NCBI GenBank assembly: GCA_034770075.1
Contig: CM068379.1
Coordinates: 12,307,922-12,371,921, forward strand
Length of the DNA: 64,000 nucleotides
DNA from: Aralia elata
Lineage: Eukaryota > Streptophyta > Magnoliopsida > Apiales > Araliaceae
Reading direction: 5' to 3'
A model generated the notes under the pieces. The model made no database searches. It was given only the letters and a program-made list of their open reading frames with translations, and had not been told where the DNA came from. This document shows, in pieces, positions 58,474 through 64,000 of the stretch (its first letter is position 1; every line of letters starts with the position of its first letter). Made by a program: the position numbers and the translations under genes.

Positions 58474-58839
58474 CTAAATCATGCATTGTCCTCTATGCAA
58501 ATGAAAAATAGAGAACAAAGAATTAAAATAATTATACCTTGTATGTGGGGGCTTCAAAAAATGTGGTGAGAAAGAAAACAAATGTACATATATACGAATT
58601 TCATAAATCCTAAAACACATGTAAGGATAAAAGAGCGATGCATATGGGCAAATGAGTGTGGTCTTTTCATTATTTTTCGGAGGTCTAGGGAATTGAAAAT
58701 AGTCACAATTTTTATCAGGAATGTGCTTAAAGTCTACCTTGGGAAAACATTCACTAACATGTTTCAAAGTGTGAAAGAATAGGCTCGCATATATGTTTCC
58801 ATTTGTTTGACTTATGCGAAATGGATTTGAACATCTCAT
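58474..58839 (-). pseudogene. Unrecognised ORF of a Gypsy-like remnant, copy 2
   Basis: Counterpart of 5995-6303. It retains VSECFPKVDFKHIPDKN, FQFPRPPKNNEKTTLICPYA and YPYMCFRIYEIR, but the N-terminal residues are in a shifted frame owing to a one-base difference near 58765. No known domain is named. Confidence 0.4.
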
Positions 58840-58925
58840 TAGCCTTATCTAAATATTCAGATTCATTCCAATTTTGGTCAAGGTGGTTTAAGAAAAAATC
58901 AATTAGATATATCATCTTTAATCAT

Positions 58926-59360
58926 GAGTTAATTTTCAATTATTTCTTGGGTCATAAACAACTATTGGATCATGTTTACTTTTATGGGTTGGTGTACAAA
59001 ATCACTCGGTTGTTTTCTAGGAATATGTTTTTCATGATATGGAGCTTTAGACTTATAGTTTTTTTTCAACCAACTCATTAAATGTGACATGATCAATTTT
59101 AGGCACAGACTCATAATTTTTAGACTCCTTAAATTGGCTAGACTCAAACTGTGTAGAATTGAATACAAGTTTTTTATTTTTCTCATCATTTTCACAGCCA
59201 TCATGATTTTTAAAATTGACCTCAGAGTCACTAAAAAATTCATCCACCTCTTGTTCATTTATTTGGTGGTTAATCGACTAATTTGAATTTCTAGATGAGA
59301 TATAGCTTGATTAGTGTTTCGCATGAAATTAAATTGAGTTTCCATTAAAACTTCCATAAT
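58926..59360 (-). pseudogene. Gypsy gag-adjacent remnant present only after copy 2
   Basis: On the minus strand near 59350-59270 the peptide METQFNFMRNTNQAISHLE resembles the coiled segment near the C terminus of Athila/Tat gag. It is followed by an acidic stretch (DEFFSDSEVNFKNHDGCEND) and by VEKKL after a stop-free run. Copy 1 lacks this portion, having lost sequence at about 6390. Confidence 0.45.
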
Positions 59361-61140
59361 TGTAATGACCCGGAGTTTCAGAAAATATTAAAAATAAGAA
59401 TTTAATAAATAAAATTCTTATTTGGTGATATGCTATGTAATATGTGATTTTTGTGAATAATAAATATGTTATTATTATATATTTATTATTTCATTAATTT
59501 GATTATGAAGTTTTGTAATGAATTCACTATGAATTAAATTTCATGAGCAAGTTAAAATTTAAATATACAAAATTTGTTGTATATATTAAATAATTAAATT
59601 AAAATAGTTAATTGAATATTTACTATTTCGATTGGTCAGTTATATTGAATAAAGAGAACTAAAATAATTTATGGAATTAAATTATTTTAGTATAGAGGAA
59701 TTATTTCATTGGATAAATCATTTTTAATGTATAGCTTCCATTTTTATAGAAAATATTTTCGGTGTAATATTTAGTATGTAAAAATTTATTACGCGATATG
59801 TACAGAAGGTGTATGTAATATACATTGTGCCTAATATATGTTGTATGTATATATATATATATTACATGTAATAGGAGTAATGTATGTAATATATTATGTA
59901 TGTAATATATATAATATATTATATGTATGTATGAGTAATGCCCATGAAAGTAAACAAGCAAGATGAGAATGAATTAAAATAAAAGATGATGGACCGATAT
60001 ATAAATGTAAGTGAATATTGGTGCCAAGAATAATAAATTAAATTAATATTTAGTTTATGATGAAATGTATAGATTAACTAAATTGTCTTGGAACAATTTA
60101 TGGAGTGAAGAAGTAATTTTAATTTAATTTAATTGTACAATATTAATTGTATAAATTAAGTAAATTATTATTTAATGTAACGCTCATTACACGAAAAGAG
60201 TTAGATTAATTATGGAGTAATTCCAATTATAAATGCATAATTTTATTAAATTATAATTCATATATTGATATGAATATAATTTAATACATGTATTAAGTAA
60301 TTTAATTACATGTATTGATATTGATTATATTGCATATATATATATATTATGTATATAATAGTTAATGTGTGTATATACATATGAATATACTAAGTGGGAA
60401 AGCTGAGTCATTTAGAATTAAGTAGGAAGTGTTTTCTTATTAAGGCTTTATCATGACACTAAACTAATAAAAAGCAAGCATGAGTTGTGAATTCTCTTTT
60501 CATTATTCATTCCCTGCCCCTTCCATTTCGTTTAAGAGAGAGAAAGAAAACAGAGATGCTCCCTTTCATCCGACCCAAAAAGAAAGAAACCAAAAACAAG
60601 AAGTTCATCAATTCTTATTAAAACCCTCATCGAATTCATTAAGAGCGAAGGTTCAAACTGAAATTAAGGAGAATTAGAGCAAGATATTGTTGAAGAAAGG
60701 ATTCAAATTTATCCCAAAACATGCTTGGAGCAAGGATTAAACTATTGTATCAAGCAATAAGAGAGGTAAGTTACACTTGCTAAATTCATGTAAACTAAAG
60801 TAGATAATAATTGAATATTGCTGTGATGGGTTGTGGGAAGATTTAATTGATTAGGAACCATGAAGGGTTCAGAAGAAATATGGTGAATTGGTTATGAAGG
60901 ATATTTATATATACATTGATTTCATGAAATATGGAGTTTTCAATGTATGCATGTAAAATATTTGTGAAAATGCTAAATGAAGAATTTGGTTTAAATCGTG
61001 AAATAAATTCATAAGTTGACATGTATTATATATGAACATGTAGTATATAAGTTAATTTAACTTAAACTTATTTGGGTTTGAAAGTGATCAATTTGGTAGC
61101 TTGAATTGAAGAATTTTGTTAGTAATAATAACGGGTTGAT
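59361..61140 (+). mobile_element. Partial LTR E5, 5' part of an E3-like solo LTR
   Basis: Starts TGTAATGACCCGGAG and shares AAGAATTTAATAAATAAAAT with E3 within the first 60 bp. A leader with purine-rich text (60520-60680) is followed by GAGAG/GTAAGT at about 60766, as in E1 and E2. The 3' end with the hairpin module is absent, so the element is truncated near 61140. The interior includes a long TA-rich stretch (59830-59940). Confidence 0.6.
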
Positions 61141-61250
61141 CTTTTGGATGTAAATGAATCTACTGAGTTGTTTAGTATTCATGCGTTTAGAGAAGAGCAT
61201 AGATGGCTATACTTGTAAGTTCATCTATAATAATTTTTTTTATGGTTATA

Positions 61251-61492
61251 CTTCCTCCATCCCAAATTAAGTAACTTGTTTTACTTGGTACATACTTTAA
61301 TACATAAGATCTTTTATATTTTCTTTACCATCATGCCATTAGATGATGCATTCATACATGAATGGATTCCACAAAATTTCAAATACTCCTGAATATTTAT
61401 TGAATACTAGGGTGATATAGTTAATTTGAACATGAATGCAATGATATGTGAAATGTGGTCACTTAATTTGGGACCTGACAATAGAAAGGAGT
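61251..61492. mobile_element. Stowaway-like MITE
   Basis: Inverted ends around TCCCAAATTAAGT (61261-61273) and ACTTAATTTGGGA (61461-61473), with outer CTTCCTCCA and GAAAGGAG. About 240 bp; no coding. Ends are approximate. Confidence 0.6.
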
Positions 61493-62112
61493 TGGAAGGA
61501 GGTCAATTAAATTGCGGTAGAGAAATATATGTGCTTAATACAAATTAGTCTCAAACAATTAAATACATGCTACACATTGTAATTTCAAATATTATCAGAT
61601 TCAATTTAAAGCATTAATTTACCTGCAACCTCTTTCCTAGAGAATTCGGGCAAACTGCTTTCTCTTTATTTGAAGTTGGTTGCTGAAACAAATTATTACC
61701 CCTGAATTACATGATTGATCCTTCAATTATGCTAAAAGAGGCCCTAATAATTCAGAAAATGAGGTTATGTAGAAAGGTAGACATTACATATTTGTATTTA
61801 TGAAAGAATAATGCATAGATGAATACTTGACTAGTTGCATGGATCCATAACAGAATAGAACATGACTCTAAGACAGAGCTCCTACGATGTTAAGGGCTAA
61901 TCATCTAAAAAGAAACAATAACATGCCCTAATCATCCTCTCCGAGCTTGTAGTTCATTATGTTAAGGGCCACTCTCTAGTTCTAAAACATTTTGGGTTGT
62001 TTTCTATTTAGAAAGAATGTACAAATACTGATGATTAAATTGGTAGAGAATAAGATTATAAGGGAGTGAAGTTGTTATTTGAATTGCTAATGATGTACAA
62101 ATACTGATGATT
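61493..62112. other. Intergenic DNA before RRM-like copy B
   Basis: No gene, promoter or TATA box resembling that of copy A. A 24-bp direct repeat (62017-62040 and 62093-62116) lies at the breakpoint with the gene. Confidence 0.55.
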
Positions 62113-62114
62113 AA

Positions 62115-63160
62115 ATCACTGACGAAGGATTCAATCTATTTCACTCTATCGATCGGCTACTATTTTGCAGACTAATCCACACCCTTCGCCGCGATGTTAA
62201 TGAGTCGATGCGTGTCCTGGCATATCTTATATGGCTCGAAAGAGTCCGTTATAGTCATAATTCGGTGAAGAAAGTGCTCGATTGGCCTTTGCTTTTGCTT
62301 AACGAGCTTTGTAATGAGATCGCCGTGTGTTTAAGTTGTTTAAAGAACGACGAACTCTCTTATACGGTGTATAATAGTCTCTCTTTGCTTCGAAAGTTGT
62401 GTAGAAGCCACATCAGCTTTTACCATTTTCACGAAAATTGGAGTGGGGTTATTGATGGCGTCTGTGAAATTATGGATGGTGTTTGTGTTAGGGCTTTTGA
62501 GGATATATTGAGTGATCCTAGTCCTCGTTTTGGGCCTGTTCTTGATTTTTATGCGAGTGCTGGTAGAGTTTTTCTTGGAGGAAATATGAATTTTCAACTT
62601 GTTTTGCCGAATAAATTTGGAAATCTGATGAGGGAAGATCTGAACACTGACCTTAGTGAAATTTTTGATGGGATGAAGCTAGTAGATGGTTGTGAGGAAG
62701 AGGTAGAAGTGGAACCGGATGATAGGACTATCTTCTTGACATTTTCCAAAGGTTATTATATTGCTGAATGTGAAATTAGAGACTACTTCACAAGGTATCC
62801 TTTTTATTTATATTTATATCTTGGTTTTGTTTATGGTGATTTTTTATGTACTTTTTGATCTTGATTCGTTGTGTCAGTCATTTGAGTAATTTAATTTGGG
62901 TGTTTCATTATTTTTATAATAGGATTTTTGGGGATTTTATTGAAGCAATCTACATGCAAGATGTGTCACCGAATGAGCAACCACTATATGCCCGCATGGT
63001 TGCTCGTTCGTCTTCTATAATTCCTGCAATTGCTCTTGAAGGTTCTAAAGCCAAGTATTCGATCAATGGGAAGCATATTTGGGCAAAGAAGTATGTCAAG
63101 AAGAATCGTGCAAAAATTTCTTCAGTACCGGAACCAAATTCTCCTGGAAACAACTTCTAA
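62115..63160 (+). pseudogene. RRM-like protein gene, copy B (5'-truncated)
   Basis: Homology to copy A begins at ITDEE (copy A codon 13), with no ATG and no matching upstream sequence. Exon 1 is 62115-62794, exon 2 is 62923-63160 (TAA 63158-63160), with the same splice joint as in copy A. The RRM-like region here is complete: DDRTIFLTFSKGYYIAEC, IFGDFIEAIYMQDV, PLYARMVARSSSIIPAIALE, KAKYSINGKHIWAKKYVKKN, then a short tail. Length from ITDEE is 305 codons. The first in-frame ATG is at 62208 (MRVLAYLIWLERV), which would drop about 44 residues relative to copy A. The copy has lost its promoter and is probably silent unless it is driven by new sequence. Confidence 0.75.
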
Positions 63161-63755
63161 TGTACTGGAAAACTTAGAAAACTAGCCTTGTTATTGTTTA
63201 GGGTTGTTGAAGTATGCTTTGGCTTTGCTAGTGTTCCTATATATGGAACTATTCGGTTATTATTGTTGATTGATTATTAATATTTATTAGAGAACTACTT
63301 TAAATAATATTTTTTGAGACATTTCGTTTGGTTAATATGCTGCCATTTTTATTGTTTGATTTGCAGAAAAGTTTGTTGATCCTCCTCTTGCTCTATTTTT
63401 CTTTATTTATGAGTAAATAAATTATTCTGCAATTACATTTGATTCTTCCATTTAAAAGAATTTTGGATAATCTTATGTTATGCATGTATGCATTCGAAAG
63501 ATACAACTGTTGTACGTGCATACTTGTTCTCATCTAGCCCCAGTACTGTTGTCTAGCTTAACCAGTGAATTTAATCAAACTCATTCACATGCAATATGGA
63601 GATTTAATCAAACTCATTCACATGAAAATAGGTCTATTTTTAGTTGAATTAAACATTTCTTGCAAAAGTACAGCTTAGTGAATGTCTACCTTGTCGATTG
63701 CATATTTGGATACATAAAATATTTGAGAAATTTATGAATATTAACCCTAAGTTGT
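63161..63755. other. 3' flank of RRM-like copy B
   Basis: No gene. The probable 3' untranslated region is at its left. A 35-bp stretch with AATCAAACTCATTCACATG occurs twice (about 63574 and 63606). Confidence 0.5.
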
Positions 63756-64000
63756 GGTGCATGTTTGGTTACATAAAATATTTTAAAAAAACCCTACTAT
63801 TCTTTTATTAATTATCAATGTGGGTGAGAGGACATAGAGTCCCTAATAGAAATTGAAGACACAATTCAATTCACTTAGGTGCATGTTTGGTTACATAAAA
63901 TATTTTAAAAAAACCCTACTATTCTTTTATTAATTATCAATGTGGGTGAGAGGACATAGAGTCCCTAATAGAAATTGAAGACACAATTCAATTCATTACT
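63756..64000. repeat. Two-copy 122-bp direct tandem duplication at the window edge
   Basis: The unit starting GGTGCATGTTTGGTTACATA is at 63756-63877 and 63878-63999. The copies differ only near the end (TTCACTTA versus TTCATTACT). Copy 2 has only the tail of the unit, at 28948-28980, because its other part was removed by the deletion. Confidence 0.88.

Larger units (their letters stand above)
27957..58925. repeat. Segmental duplication, copy 2
   Basis: Matches copy 1 from 32880 rightwards and copy 3 from the left end. It is interrupted by insertions not found in copy 1 at 34323-35574 (may instead be a loss in copy 1), 38050-45150 and 46262-57744. The RRM-like exon 1 matches copy 3 at roughly 98 percent by eye. 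Confidence 0.88.
62115..64000. repeat. Segmental duplication, copy 3 (right part outside the window)
   Basis: Begins inside the RRM-like gene and matches copy 2 to 28872. After the part deleted in copy 2 it matches again from 63968 (TAGAAATTGAAGACACAATT), which in copy 2 is the 3' flank of the transporter gene. A third transporter copy is therefore expected just right of base 64000. Confidence 0.8.

Noticed and set aside
59701..59961. 86-codon frame rich in Tyr, Ile and His
   Set aside because: Pure artefact of TA-rich repeats in E5.
1..64000. tRNA, rRNA or organelle-derived segments
   Set aside because: I looked for tRNA-like cloverleaf boxes and plastid gene text and saw none that I could support by eye.

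Overview
The window is nuclear DNA of a flowering plant, most likely a eudicot. It has intron-containing genes with GT-AG junctions, an NRT1/PTR-family (NPF) transporter, an NT-C2-domain gene specific to land plants, Stowaway/Tourist/hAT/CACTA-type elements, and stacked Copia and Gypsy LTR retrotransposons in an AT-rich background. The species cannot be told from the sequence.

The backbone is a recent tandem segmental duplication. One unit reads, left to right: an RRM-like gene (+), an NPF2-type transporter gene (-), the transporter's upstream region with old MITEs, then a decayed mixture of Copia and Gypsy remnants. Copy 1 enters at its transporter 5' exons (178-795) and can be followed to about 6390. 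Copy 2 runs from the RRM-like gene (27920-28927) through the complete transporter gene (29126-33615) to about 58925. Copy 3 begins inside the RRM-like gene (62115-63160) and leaves the window at 64000 where the next transporter's 3' flank begins. The shared exons are nearly identical, so the duplication is young.

The intervals between the shared parts differ. After copy 1: Gypsy remnants with a tRNA-Asp-type primer site (7326-7343), a decayed TNT1/Tork-like Copia (about 8000-12404, minus), a 5'-truncated Gypsy element (12405-19740, minus) carrying a 3.3-kb solo LTR (14076-17423), an apparently intact three-exon NT-C2 gene (20088-22192, minus), a hAT element with internal minisatellites (22932-24219) and plain intergenic DNA. 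In copy 2, post-duplication insertions are proven by empty sites in copy 1: a solo-LTR-like element (38050-45150) nested with another (38704-42134), and a SIRE-like Copia (46262-57744) whose gag is split by a fourth (48208-50939).

Only the transporter gene 29126-33615 and the NT-C2 gene look complete. The two RRM-like copies are truncated at opposite ends: copy 2 lacks the 3' end and copy 3 lacks the 5' end. Everything else is transposon-derived. The least explained signals lie inside the LTRs. Four long solo LTRs share a module of hairpin, possible 3' splice site and short open tail near their 3' ends. Several elements carry arrays of short hairpins with compensated base changes. One Copia LTR has sixteen copies of a 9-bp motif at about 19.6-bp spacing beside an 87-nt hairpin.
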